Below, piece by piece: positions 7,447 to 15,574 of a stretch of 34,495 bases of DNA (positions are counted from its first letter, which is position 1; each line of letters starts with the position of its first letter). The translations under genes were made by a program, and so were the position numbers. Below the pieces are notes generated by a model that searched no databases, was not told where the DNA came from, and worked only from the letters and a program-made list of their open reading frames with translations. The stretch is from positions 1 to 34,495 of the forward strand of contig JALVUF010000032.1 in the NCBI GenBank assembly GCA_027023805.1, read 5' to 3'. This DNA is from Helicobacteraceae bacterium. Lineage in GTDB: Bacteria; Campylobacterota; Campylobacteria; Campylobacterales; Sulfurimonadaceae.

Positions 7447-8814
7447 ATGTTAGATTTTACAAAATTTGTCAAATACTCAAAGCCCGGTCCAAGATACACA
7501 AGTTATCCCACAGCCTTAGAATTCAATCAAAATTTTACTTATGAGCAATATCTGCATGAACTTGCCAATATGGATAATTCCAGATTTTTATCTTTATATT
7601 TTCATCTGCCGTTTTGTAGAAGTGCTTGTTATTTTTGCGGATGTAATGTTGTATTTACATCAAAAGAGGATAAAAAAGTGCGATATATGGATTATCTTCG
7701 CCGTGAACTAGAGATACTCTCCAAACATACAGATATGTCAAGAGAGGTAATTCAGATGCACTTTGGCGGCGGTACACCGACATATTTTTCAGCGCTTCAG
7801 CTTGATGAGATTATCAGGATGATTAAGAGTTATTTTCCAAATTTTTCTAAAGAGGCAGAGATTAGCTGCGAAATAGACCCCCGTCATATTGATGAGGAGC
7901 AGATGAGAGTTATGAGTGAAGCCGGATTTAATCGTGTTAGTTTTGGCATACAGGATTTTAATGAAAAAGTACAAGCGACAGTTCACAGATTTCAACCCTA
8001 TGACATTACAAAAAGCGCCATGGATCTGGCACGAAAATACAACATGGTATCAGTAAATGTCGATTTGATTTATGGGCTTCCTTTCCAAACTCTTGAAACC
8101 TTTAAAGAAACATTGGACTTGGCGCTTACGCTAAATCCAGACCGCTTTGCCGTTTTTAATTATGCTCATGTGCCATGGCTCAAAAAAACCATGAGAAAGA
8201 TAGATGAGACCACCCTGCCAAGACCTGATGAAAAACTGGCTATTATGCAATATACAATCGATTTTTTGACATCAAACGGCTACAAAATGGTAGGGATGGA
8301 TCATTTTGCAAAACCTGAAGATGATCTTTTTAAAGCTATAGATAAAGGCGAATTGCACAGAAACTTTCAAGGATATACCACAAAAGGCGGTGCCGATTTG
8401 TTAGGTATCGGACTGACTTCAATCGGTGAAGGCTCTAGGCATTATGCTCAAAATTTTAAAGAGATGGGTTTATATGAAGAGGCGATTGACGCAGGTCGTC
8501 TGCCGTTTGAAAGAGGTGTTTTACTTAGCGAGGATGATTTAATCAGAAAATATGTGATTATGGAACTTATGAGCAACTTCAAGCTTGATATTAGGCGTTT
8601 TGAGAATAAATTTGGTATAAACTTTAAAGAATATTTTAAAGATGCTCTGCGGGAGTTACAACCCTTTGAAGATGACGGACTCCTTAGTATAGACGATAGT
8701 TATATTATCTGCTCTGAGACCGGGATGTTGTTAATTAGAAATATAGCGATGGCATTTGATGCGTATATGCACAGCCATGCAGATAATAAAAAAACTTTTT
8801 CAAAAACGGTATAG
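7447..8814 (+). CDS. hemN: Oxygen-independent coproporphyrinogen III oxidase
   Basis: Radical-SAM enzyme that decarboxylates coproporphyrinogen III to protoporphyrinogen IX in anaerobic heme synthesis; cytoplasmic. With the ATG at 7447 as residue 1, the cluster motif is Cys57-x3-Cys61-x2-Cys64 followed by Cys66, the pattern typical of true HemN. GPRYTSYPT (14-22) is the conserved N-terminal segment. FGGGTP and later SxGIQDF motifs of the radical-SAM barrel are present. 455 residues matches the family. An in-frame TTG at 7423 is possible but gives an atypical N-terminus. First gene of a compact four-gene run; the Fe-S protein begins 2 bases after its stop. Confidence 0.96.
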   Translation: MLDFTKFVKYSKPGPRYTSYPTALEFNQNFTYEQYLHELANMDNSRFLSLYFHLPFCRSACYFCGCNVVFTSKEDKKVRYMDYLRRELEILSKHTDMSREVIQMHFGGGTPTYFSALQLDEIIRMIKSYFPNFSKEAEISCEIDPRHIDEEQMRVMSEAGFNRVSFGIQDFNEKVQATVHRFQPYDITKSAMDLARKYNMVSVNVDLIYGLPFQTLETFKETLDLALTLNPDRFAVFNYAHVPWLKKTMRKIDETTLPRPDEKLAIMQYTIDFLTSNGYKMVGMDHFAKPEDDLFKAIDKGELHRNFQGYTTKGGADLLGIGLTSIGEGSRHYAQNFKEMGLYEEAIDAGRLPFERGVLLSEDDLIRKYVIMELMSNFKLDIRRFENKFGINFKEYFKDALRELQPFEDDGLLSIDDSYIICSETGMLLIRNIAMAFDAYMHSHADNKKTFSKTV

Positions 8815-8816
8815 AT

Positions 8817-10097
8817 ATGCAAAATAATGACTTATTTAATTTTAAAGCTACATCAGATCAGTGTATAAAGTGCGGCAAATGTATTCCTGTGTGTACCATA
8901 CACAATGTAAATAGCGATGAAGTTACATCTCCTCGCGGCTTTATCGACCTGCTTGGTGCTTATCAAGATGGTGAGCTTGAACTTGATAAAAGGGCTAAGG
9001 ATATTTTTGAGAGCTGTTTTTTGTGTACCAATTGTGTAGATATATGTCCGATATCACTTCCAACGGATATGATAATCGAACAAGTACGAAATGATATACG
9101 CAAGAAATACGGTCTTGCCTGGTTTAAACGCGGATTTTTTTATCTGCTAAGACATAGATTTACTATGGATGTGCTTTTTAAGCTTGGGTATGTATTTCAA
9201 ACATGCGGATTTAAGATACAAAAAGAGATAGAGTCTATGGAGCCTAGATTTTCATTGCCTATTATTAAGAAAAATAGATTATTGCCAAGTTTGGGCAAAA
9301 CATCTTTTTTAAATGCGCACCCCGAAAATATAAATAACGGCGGCAAAAGAAAAGTGGCTATATTTATAGGCTGTCTGGGAAATTATAATTATCGCCAGGT
9401 AGGCGAGTCATTGCTTAGTATTTTAAAACATCTTGAAATTGATGCTTTTTTAGCAAAGGCACAAAAATGCTGTTCCGCTCCTGCGTATTTTACAGGTGAT
9501 TTTAACACTGTTGATTATTTGGCAAAACATAATATCGAATATTTTGAACAGTTTATAGATGATGTCGAAGCTATCATAATACCAGAAGCTACATGCAGTG
9601 CTATGATAAAGATAGATTATGAGCATTATTTTCATGATCAGCCGCAGTGGAGAGATAGAGCGGTAAAATTGTCTAAGAAAATTTTTATGGCAACACAGTG
9701 GCTTGAAGACAATACTGATCTAGATAAACTTTTGCAATCCAAAGATAAACGAAACATAGCCGTAACATATCATGACCCATGCCATGCGCGAAAAATGCAG
9801 GGTATTTATGAGCAACCGCGTCGGCTTATTTCAAAAAACTATACGATTAAGGAGATGAGCGATCCGAATGCATGCTGTGGGTTTGGCGGTGTTACAATGC
9901 AGACTGAAAAATATCATTTTGCAAAAGCTGCAGGCGTCCCAAAAGCAGCTATGATAAAACAAAGCGGTGCTTCTGTGGTGAGCGCAGAGTGCAGTGCGTG
10001 CAGAATGCAGATAAATGATTCGATGTATCAGGCAAATGTTGATGTTGAATTTAAAAACCCCATCGAGTTAATAGCGCAGGTGCTTGAAGAGAGATGA
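8817..10097 (+). CDS. (Fe-S)-binding protein with two CCG domains, GlpC/LldE-like
   Basis: 426-residue electron-transfer protein. N-terminal ferredoxin-type part with two [4Fe-4S] motifs: Cys16-x2-Cys19-x2-Cys22-x3-Cys26 and Cys67-x2-Cys70-x2-Cys73-x3-Cys77. Two cysteine-rich CCG domains follow, the first ending around KCCSAPAYF, the second with HDPCHARKMQ, NACCGFGG and ECSACRM. This architecture is shared by GlpC, the glycolate oxidase Fe-S subunit, LldE and HdrD-type proteins, so the substrate cannot be named. No catalytic flavoprotein partner is nearby. A homologue labelled glpC lies beside hemN in Helicobacter pylori, which suggests a conserved link with heme synthesis or respiration. The stop overlaps the lgt start by 4 bases (ATGA). 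Confidence 0.9.
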   Translation: MQNNDLFNFKATSDQCIKCGKCIPVCTIHNVNSDEVTSPRGFIDLLGAYQDGELELDKRAKDIFESCFLCTNCVDICPISLPTDMIIEQVRNDIRKKYGLAWFKRGFFYLLRHRFTMDVLFKLGYVFQTCGFKIQKEIESMEPRFSLPIIKKNRLLPSLGKTSFLNAHPENINNGGKRKVAIFIGCLGNYNYRQVGESLLSILKHLEIDAFLAKAQKCCSAPAYFTGDFNTVDYLAKHNIEYFEQFIDDVEAIIIPEATCSAMIKIDYEHYFHDQPQWRDRAVKLSKKIFMATQWLEDNTDLDKLLQSKDKRNIAVTYHDPCHARKMQGIYEQPRRLISKNYTIKEMSDPNACCGFGGVTMQTEKYHFAKAAGVPKAAMIKQSGASVVSAECSACRMQINDSMYQANVDVEFKNPIELIAQVLEER

Positions 10098-10918
10098 ATT
10101 ACTGGCATCATATTTACCAACATTTTAATCCTATTGCATTTCATATATTTTCCATAGGTGTGCATTGGTACGGCATCATGTATGTTTTGGCATTGCTGAC
10201 ATCGCTTTATATGGCAAAATGGATAGTGCAAAAAGATAATATCTTAATCACAAAAGATCAGCTTGATAATTATTTTATATATGTTGAAATAGGGGTAATT
10301 CTTGGTGCTAGACTCGGATATATTCTAATATACGATCCAAGTCGAGACTACTATTTTCATCAGCCTTGGCAGATTTTTAATCCATTTTATCACGGTAAGT
10401 TTGTCGGTATCAGCGGCATGAGTTATCATGGGGCTATTTTTGGATTTTTACTTGCCTCTTGGATATACGGTAAACGCGCTAAAATATCGTTTGCCAAACT
10501 TATGGATATTGTAGCTGTGGCTATTCCTCTTGGCTATACTTTTGGCAGAATAGGAAATTTTTTAAATCAAAGGCTGGTAGGCCGTGTGACTGATGATAGT
10601 TGGGGCATTTACGTTCACGGTGTTTTACGTTATCCGTCTCAACTCTATGAAGCTTGTTTAGAAGGTATCGTTGTTTTTATCATTGTGTATTTGTACCGCA
10701 AGCATAAAAGTTTTGAGGGTGAGCTTATTTTGGTGTACGGATTTTCATATGGCATACTAAGGTCTATTGCCGGAGCATATAGAGCGCCTGATGTTCAAAT
10801 AGGCTATATATGCTGTCATGATATTACATTAGGACAGATTCTTAGTTTTTCAATGGCAATGCTTAGTTTGTTTGTTTGGATCATCATAAAGTTGTATAGA
10901 AAAAAACTAAAAGGATAA
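10094..10918 (+). CDS. lgt: Prolipoprotein diacylglyceryl transferase, with variant active-site residues
   Basis: Integral inner-membrane enzyme that moves diacylglycerol from phosphatidylglycerol to the lipobox cysteine of prelipoproteins. 274 residues with several hydrophobic helices. Recognised segments are HWYGIMY (Tyr26), GMSYHG (His112), the signature at 151-164 (Arg152, Asn155, Gly163) and Arg223. Aligned by eye with E. coli Lgt, Tyr26, His103, Arg143, Asn146, Gly154 and Arg239 are kept. Glu151 is replaced by Arg160 and Glu243 by Gly227. Both codons read cleanly and the frame is intact. Start overlaps the preceding gene (ATGA), so translation is probably coupled. Confidence 0.93.
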   Translation: MNYWHHIYQHFNPIAFHIFSIGVHWYGIMYVLALLTSLYMAKWIVQKDNILITKDQLDNYFIYVEIGVILGARLGYILIYDPSRDYYFHQPWQIFNPFYHGKFVGISGMSYHGAIFGFLLASWIYGKRAKISFAKLMDIVAVAIPLGYTFGRIGNFLNQRLVGRVTDDSWGIYVHGVLRYPSQLYEACLEGIVVFIIVYLYRKHKSFEGELILVYGFSYGILRSIAGAYRAPDVQIGYICCHDITLGQILSFSMAMLSLFVWIIIKLYRKKLKG

Positions 10919-10921
10919 GGC

Positions 10922-11368
10922 ATGATAGCATTACTTTATATACATTTACTTGCCGCAACAGCATGGATCGGTGGCTCTATTTTTATGTTTGCTCTTGGTG
11001 TCACTTTAAGAGATAAACAAAAACAAGAAGCCGTGTATCCTGTAATTGGTCCAATTTTTGGCTATTTTGAAGTTGCATCACTTGTTATTTTACTTATAAG
11101 CGGTATATTGATGGCTATGGATGATGGTTTGCTAAAACTTGTATTTGAAGGTAACCAATCACATGTGGTCGATCTGCTTAGAACAAAACTTTGGTTTGTG
11201 TTAATTATAGTTATAGCATCTATTTTACATTTTTCTATTGCTTTAAAAACAAATGATAAAAAACGTACAAAGTTAGAGCATATGCTATCACGCAGTTCGT
11301 CAATGCTTATTTTTATCTTAAATCTGGTAGTTTTATATTATGCGATACGATTAATTATGGCGTTGTAG
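10922..11368 (+). CDS. CopD-like four-helix membrane protein
   Basis: 148-residue inner-membrane protein with about four hydrophobic helices (about 2-25, 45-66, 88-108, 127-146). The first carries the HLLAATAWIGGSIF pattern typical of the CopD/YtfQ-like family of small membrane proteins. His8 in helix 1 and another His in helix 3 (LHF) could bind a metal or heme; function is not established. It starts 3 bases after the lgt stop, so it is the last member of the hemN run. It converges on dnaK with a 30-base gap that holds no clear terminator. Confidence 0.7.
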   Translation: MIALLYIHLLAATAWIGGSIFMFALGVTLRDKQKQEAVYPVIGPIFGYFEVASLVILLISGILMAMDDGLLKLVFEGNQSHVVDLLRTKLWFVLIIVIASILHFSIALKTNDKKRTKLEHMLSRSSSMLIFILNLVVLYYAIRLIMAL

Positions 11369-11398
11369 GAGTTAATTTTATTACCGGAGGCAGAGTTC

Positions 11399-13276
11399 TT
11401 ACTCTATCTCTGCATCGATAACATCATCATCAGCTTTTTTGGCTGATTGTTCCGCTTCGCCCGGTTGTTCTTGTTTGTACATCTGTTCTGCCATTTTATG
11501 ACTTACTTGTGTTAACATTTTTACCTTTTCTTCAATCTGTTCTTTGGTTGCGTTGTCATCTTTTAGTGTTGCTTTAAGCTCATCAATAGCAGCTTGAATT
11601 TTTTCTTTTTCTCCTGCTTCAAGCTTGTCGCCCATCTCACCCATAGATTTTTCAGTTTGTGCGATAAGTGCGTCAGCCTGATTTTTAGTTTCAACTAAAG
11701 CTTTGCGTTTCTCATCGTCAGCTTTGTGCTGCTCTGCATCTTGAACCATTTTATTTATTTCGTCTTCACTTAGTCCTGTACTTCCTGTGATGGTGATTTT
11801 TTGCTCTTTTCCTGTGCCTTTATCTTTCGCACTTACAGTCAAGATGCCGTTTGCGTCAATATCAAAAGTTACTTCTATCTGCGGTACTCCGCGTGGTGCT
11901 GCCGGGATATTGGATAGCTCAAATAGCCCAAGTGATTTATTATCTTTTGCAAACTCTCTCTCACCTTGTACTACTGAAATGGTAACTGCCGGCTGATTAT
12001 CTTCTGCTGTTGAGAAGATTTGAGATTTTTTAACAGGAATAGTTGTACCTTTTTCTATAATCTTAGTTGCCACGCCGCCTAATGTCTCAATTCCAAGAGA
12101 AAGAGGAGTAACGTCTAGCAAAAGTACATCTTTAACATCCCCACGTAATACACCGCCTTGTATTGCGGCCCCTGCGGCAACGACCTCATCAGGATTGACT
12201 CCTTTGTTTAACTCTTTGCCGTCAAAATAATCTGAAACCATTTTTTGAGCCAACGGAACACGGGTTGAGCCGCCAACCATGATAATCTCGTTAATTTCAT
12301 TTTTTTGAAGGTCAGCATCCTTCATGGCTGTTTGGATATGAGTTATGGTTTCTTTGACAAGTGACTCAATCATACCTTCAAATTTTGCACGCGTTAGTTT
12401 TGTGACAAGGTGTTTTGGTCCTGTTGCATCAGCTGTAATAAATGGAAGGTTAATTTCTGTTTCTTGAGCAGAACTTAACTCTTTTTTGGCATTTTCGGCA
12501 GCATCTTTTAGTCTTTGAAGTGCCATTTTATCATTTTTTAGATCTATGCCGTTATCATTTTTAAATTCAGATACTAAAAAATCAACGATTTTATTATCAA
12601 AATCATCACCACCTAAAAAGGCATTACCATCAGTTGATAATACCTCAAAAGTACCATCACTTATCTCTAGCGTAGTTACATCAAAAGTACCGCCGCCTAA
12701 ATCATAAACAAGTACTTTTTCTTCGCTTTTGCTCTCTAAGCCGTATGCCAATGCCGATGCCGTAGGTTCGTTGATTATACGCAGTACGTTAAGTCCTGCA
12801 ATCGTACCGGCATCTTTAGTAGCTTTTCTCTGTGCGTCATTAAAGTAAGCAGGAACCGTAATAACGGCATCTGTTACTTTTTGACCAAGGTAACTCTCTG
12901 CGTCCTCTTTTAATTTTGTAAGGATTTTTGCTGAAATCTCTTGCGGTGTATATACTTTGCCCGCGACATCAACTGCAGCCATGCCATCTTTGCTGACAAT
13001 TTTATATGTAACTTTATTTAAAGCCTCTTTCGCTTTATCTTCATCCATCATAAGACCCATAATTCTTTTTATAGAAGATATGGTTTTGTGTGGATTTGTG
13101 ATTGCCTGACGCTTTGCCGGATCTCCTATTAAAACTTCACCTTTATCTGTAAATGCTACAACTGACGGAGTAGTATTTTTACCCTCTTTGTTTGGGATGA
13201 TTTTCGCTTCACCGCCTTCATAAACTGCTACACATGAATTTGTTGTTCCTAAATCTATACCTATTACTTTGCTCAT
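11399..13276 (-). CDS. dnaK: Molecular chaperone DnaK (Hsp70)
   Basis: Cytoplasmic ATP-dependent chaperone working with GrpE and DnaJ. N-terminal actin-like ATPase: GIDLGTTNS near residue 6, phosphate-2 segment [11 protein letters not shown], adenosine segment VGGSTRVP. Then the conserved linker ([16 protein letters not shown]), substrate-binding domain and a helical lid ending in the acidic tail [10 protein letters not shown]. 625 residues from ATG 13276, which has AAAAGGTG ahead of it; a GTG nine bases upstream is also in frame but overlaps that ribosome site. Downstream of grpE with a 57-base gap; dnaJ is not in the window. Confidence 0.97.
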   Translation of the reverse strand: MSKVIGIDLGTTNSCVAVYEGGEAKIIPNKEGKNTTPSVVAFTDKGEVLIGDPAKRQAITNPHKTISSIKRIMGLMMDEDKAKEALNKVTYKIVSKDGMAAVDVAGKVYTPQEISAKILTKLKEDAESYLGQKVTDAVITVPAYFNDAQRKATKDAGTIAGLNVLRIINEPTASALAYGLESKSEEKVLVYDLGGGTFDVTTLEISDGTFEVLSTDGNAFLGGDDFDNKIVDFLVSEFKNDNGIDLKNDKMALQRLKDAAENAKKELSSAQETEINLPFITADATGPKHLVTKLTRAKFEGMIESLVKETITHIQTAMKDADLQKNEINEIIMVGGSTRVPLAQKMVSDYFDGKELNKGVNPDEVVAAGAAIQGGVLRGDVKDVLLLDVTPLSLGIETLGGVATKIIEKGTTIPVKKSQIFSTAEDNQPAVTISVVQGEREFAKDNKSLGLFELSNIPAAPRGVPQIEVTFDIDANGILTVSAKDKGTGKEQKITITGSTGLSEDEINKMVQDAEQHKADDEKRKALVETKNQADALIAQTEKSMGEMGDKLEAGEKEKIQAAIDELKATLKDDNATKEQIEEKVKMLTQVSHKMAEQMYKQEQPGEAEQSAKKADDDVIDAEIE

Positions 13277-13333
13277 TTTTTTCACCTTTTTTAATTATTT
13301 GTTATAAAAATTTGTAATACTTTTTAACTAATG

Positions 13334-13903
13334 TTAATTGGCTATTACGACCATGGCATCTCTTAGAGGTCTGTCTTTGTACCTATACCCTTTTTGAAAT
13401 GTTTCTACGATTTGACCGCTTTCATGTTCTTCGCTGTCAACTTGCTGCACTGCGTGATGGATACTCGGGTCAAATGCTTCATCTTCGCTAACGGGCGTGA
13501 CTCCATGTTTTTCCAACGTTGTAAGAAAAAGCTTCATGGTTAACTCTATACCCTCTTTTAACTTTTCTAACAGCTCTTGTGCCGGAGCATCCGACTGTGT
13601 CGCGGTTATTGCCATAGATAATGAATCTACAACAGGAATTAAATCTTTGGCAAATTTTTCATTTGCATATTCAACTGCTTGATATTTTTCTCTCTCCAAG
13701 CGTTTTTTAATATTCTCAAAATCTGCATGTACTCTTGCATATTTATCAGCAAGCTGCGTATTTTGTTCTCTTAGCTGTTCTAATTCATCTGAGTTTTCAA
13801 CTCTTAATTCCTTAGAATCTTCAATTTCATTGTTTTCATCGTTTTCGTTATTTTCAATTTCCTCTTTTTGTGAGGATTGCTTATTTTGCTCATCTTGTGA
13901 CAT
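13334..13903 (-). CDS. grpE: Nucleotide exchange factor GrpE
   Basis: 189-residue DnaK partner that releases ADP. The first 45 residues are acidic and low-complexity (Glu/Asn/Asp-rich), followed by a long coiled coil (about 45-95) and the C-terminal beta domain with HHAVQQVDSEEHESG and the ending RPLRDAMVVIAN. ATG at 13903 is chosen because AGGAG stands eight bases upstream; the in-frame start 42 bases further out adds residues foreign to the family and would start within the promoter region. The gene normally first in this operon in Campylobacter and Helicobacter, hrcA, is absent here. Confidence 0.95.
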   Translation of the reverse strand: MSQDEQNKQSSQKEEIENNENDENNEIEDSKELRVENSDELEQLREQNTQLADKYARVHADFENIKKRLEREKYQAVEYANEKFAKDLIPVVDSLSMAITATQSDAPAQELLEKLKEGIELTMKLFLTTLEKHGVTPVSEDEAFDPSIHHAVQQVDSEEHESGQIVETFQKGYRYKDRPLRDAMVVIAN

Positions 13904-13935
13904 ATAATATGACTCCTTTTTTGAAATCCAGATGT

Positions 13936-13966
13936 ATTCTACCATATTGAGTCATTCTTTGTCAAG
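13936..13966 (-). promoter_or_regulatory. grpE-dnaK promoter with HAIR-like inverted repeat
   Basis: On the minus strand, TTGACA (13965-13960) and TAGAAT (13941-13936) are 18 bases apart, with TGG just before the -10, giving a strong sigma-70 promoter. Overlying it is CTTGACA-N7-ACTCAAT (13966-13946), which matches the HspR operator consensus CTTGAGT-N7-ACTCAAG at 11 of 14 positions with the exact spacing. A CIRCE element (TTAGCACTC-N9-GAGTGCTAA) is not present. Confidence 0.6.
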
Positions 13967-14042
13967 TGTATCTTTATATTTTTTATTTAAAAAAGTTGAG
14001 CCACTTAATATCAAGTTATATTTTATAAGTTGCAATTGGTTG

Positions 14043-14056
14043 ACTTGTGGTATAAT
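14043..14056 (+). promoter_or_regulatory. Extended -10 promoter of the AsmA-like gene
   Basis: ACTTGTGGTATAAT ends in a perfect TATAAT (14051-14056) preceded by TGG, an extended -10. A nearly identical 14-mer (13 of 14) precedes surE at 32044. The coding start lies 40 bases downstream with AAGGA ahead of it. Confidence 0.55.
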
Positions 14057-14095
14057 CTTACAATATTTTTTGCTTAGCAAATAAAGGATTTATAG

Positions 14096-15559
14096 ATGAA
14101 GTATTTTTGGTTTTTTGTCGGCTTTGTCCTACTTATTTTTATATTATTTTATATAGTAGTGTTTACACATCCAGGCAACAATATAGTCCGCCCGATTATC
14201 CAAAGTGAGATAATAAAACGTACAATGACACCTGCTAAAGTTACAAAATTTTCTTTGTCGGTAAAACATATAGATATTAGAATTAAACTTGATAAATATA
14301 ACAGTTTATTGTTGATGGGCGACTATTCACTGTTATCAAATAAGCTTGATTTGAAATATAATGTAAGCTTTAATAAACTTCAGACACTATACAGAGTAAC
14401 TAAAAAAAGATTATACGGAAAACTCTACACGCACGGAACGATAACCGGAACGCTTAAGCTTTTACATATAGACGGTGTCTCAAATATCGCAGACAGCCGG
14501 ACCACCTATCATATAACAGTTGCCAATTCACAACTGACTTCTATCACAGCCTCTGTTAAAGGCGCAAAAATACAACAATTATTGGCTCTGACGGCAAAGC
14601 CCGCATATATAGATGCCAAGACTAATATAGATATTGACTTTAAAAATATCACGCCTCACAAATTAGACGGAGATGCAAAAATAGCGCTATTTGATACATT
14701 ATTTAATTATCCGTTAATAAAAAGAGATTTTAATATCACGCTTCCCAAAACAACTTTGAGCATGAATATGAATGTAAAGATGAAGAAAAATGATGCTATT
14801 TACAATTACGTACTAAATTCAAATCTCTCACATATCACATCAAGCGGCGTTGTCGTGCCTCAGCCTTTTCATATAGACGGTAAATATAATATATACATGA
14901 AGAATCTTGCACTTCTTACGCCTCTTACTAAAAGAGTGCTTTATGGTCCTTTATACTTTAAAGGTACGGTTAAAGGCGATTTGAAAGCTTTACATGTAAA
15001 CGGTTATTCAAAAACGCTGCATGGCAATATTGACGCTGTTTTAAAAGGTAAAACACTGCAGGCAAAATTAAACAATATCCAAACAATGCCTATCTTATAT
15101 ATTTTAGGGTATCCGGGTGTCTTTAACTCTGTTGTGAATGCAGATATGACTTATGATACGCTTAGCAGATCAGGCGCATTAAACGGAAAATTGACAAACG
15201 GTCATTTTACACAAAATCTTGTTTTATCATTAGTGAGACGGTATGCAAATGTCAACCTTTACAATCAACGATTTGACGGAGATATATCAACTAAGATAGA
15301 TAAAGATACCACCTTCTCAAATATAGCGCTAAAATCTAATAATGCTTCAATAATAACAAAAAATATGTTGTTAAATTCTAAAACTAATGCCATAAAAGCA
15401 AAAATCAATATCGTCGCTAACGGCAACCCTTTGACGATTAATCTATCAGGAAATATTAAAAAACCGCATGTTAGTTTAAATATTAAAAAATTACTGCAAA
15501 AAAAAGCGTCAAAAGCTATAAAAAAGCAGGTATCAAATCTTTTAAAGAGATTTTTTTAA
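14096..15559 (+). CDS. AsmA-like membrane-anchored periplasmic protein with internal duplication
   Basis: 487 residues: an N-terminal transmembrane anchor (about 3-23), then a long, basic, beta-rich region without cysteines, and a very Lys-rich end (KKLLQKKASKAIKKQ). The beta-strand pattern and the C-terminal section (about 340-455) resemble AsmA/TamB-type proteins that form lipid-carrying grooves between the membranes; the match is by eye. Two copies of one unit are visible: LYGKLYTHGTITGTLKLLHIDG (about 106-127) and LYGPLYFKGTVKGDLKALHVNG (about 282-303), with similar flanks. Transcribed from its own promoter and followed after 15 bases by dnaX. A TTTACATGTAAA palindrome lies at 14989-15000, within the second copy. 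Exact function unknown. Confidence 0.65.
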   Translation: MKYFWFFVGFVLLIFILFYIVVFTHPGNNIVRPIIQSEIIKRTMTPAKVTKFSLSVKHIDIRIKLDKYNSLLLMGDYSLLSNKLDLKYNVSFNKLQTLYRVTKKRLYGKLYTHGTITGTLKLLHIDGVSNIADSRTTYHITVANSQLTSITASVKGAKIQQLLALTAKPAYIDAKTNIDIDFKNITPHKLDGDAKIALFDTLFNYPLIKRDFNITLPKTTLSMNMNVKMKKNDAIYNYVLNSNLSHITSSGVVVPQPFHIDGKYNIYMKNLALLTPLTKRVLYGPLYFKGTVKGDLKALHVNGYSKTLHGNIDAVLKGKTLQAKLNNIQTMPILYILGYPGVFNSVVNADMTYDTLSRSGALNGKLTNGHFTQNLVLSLVRRYANVNLYNQRFDGDISTKIDKDTTFSNIALKSNNASIITKNMLLNSKTNAIKAKINIVANGNPLTINLSGNIKKPHVSLNIKKLLQKKASKAIKKQVSNLLKRFF

Positions 15560-15574
15560 TAAAGGATATTTGAT

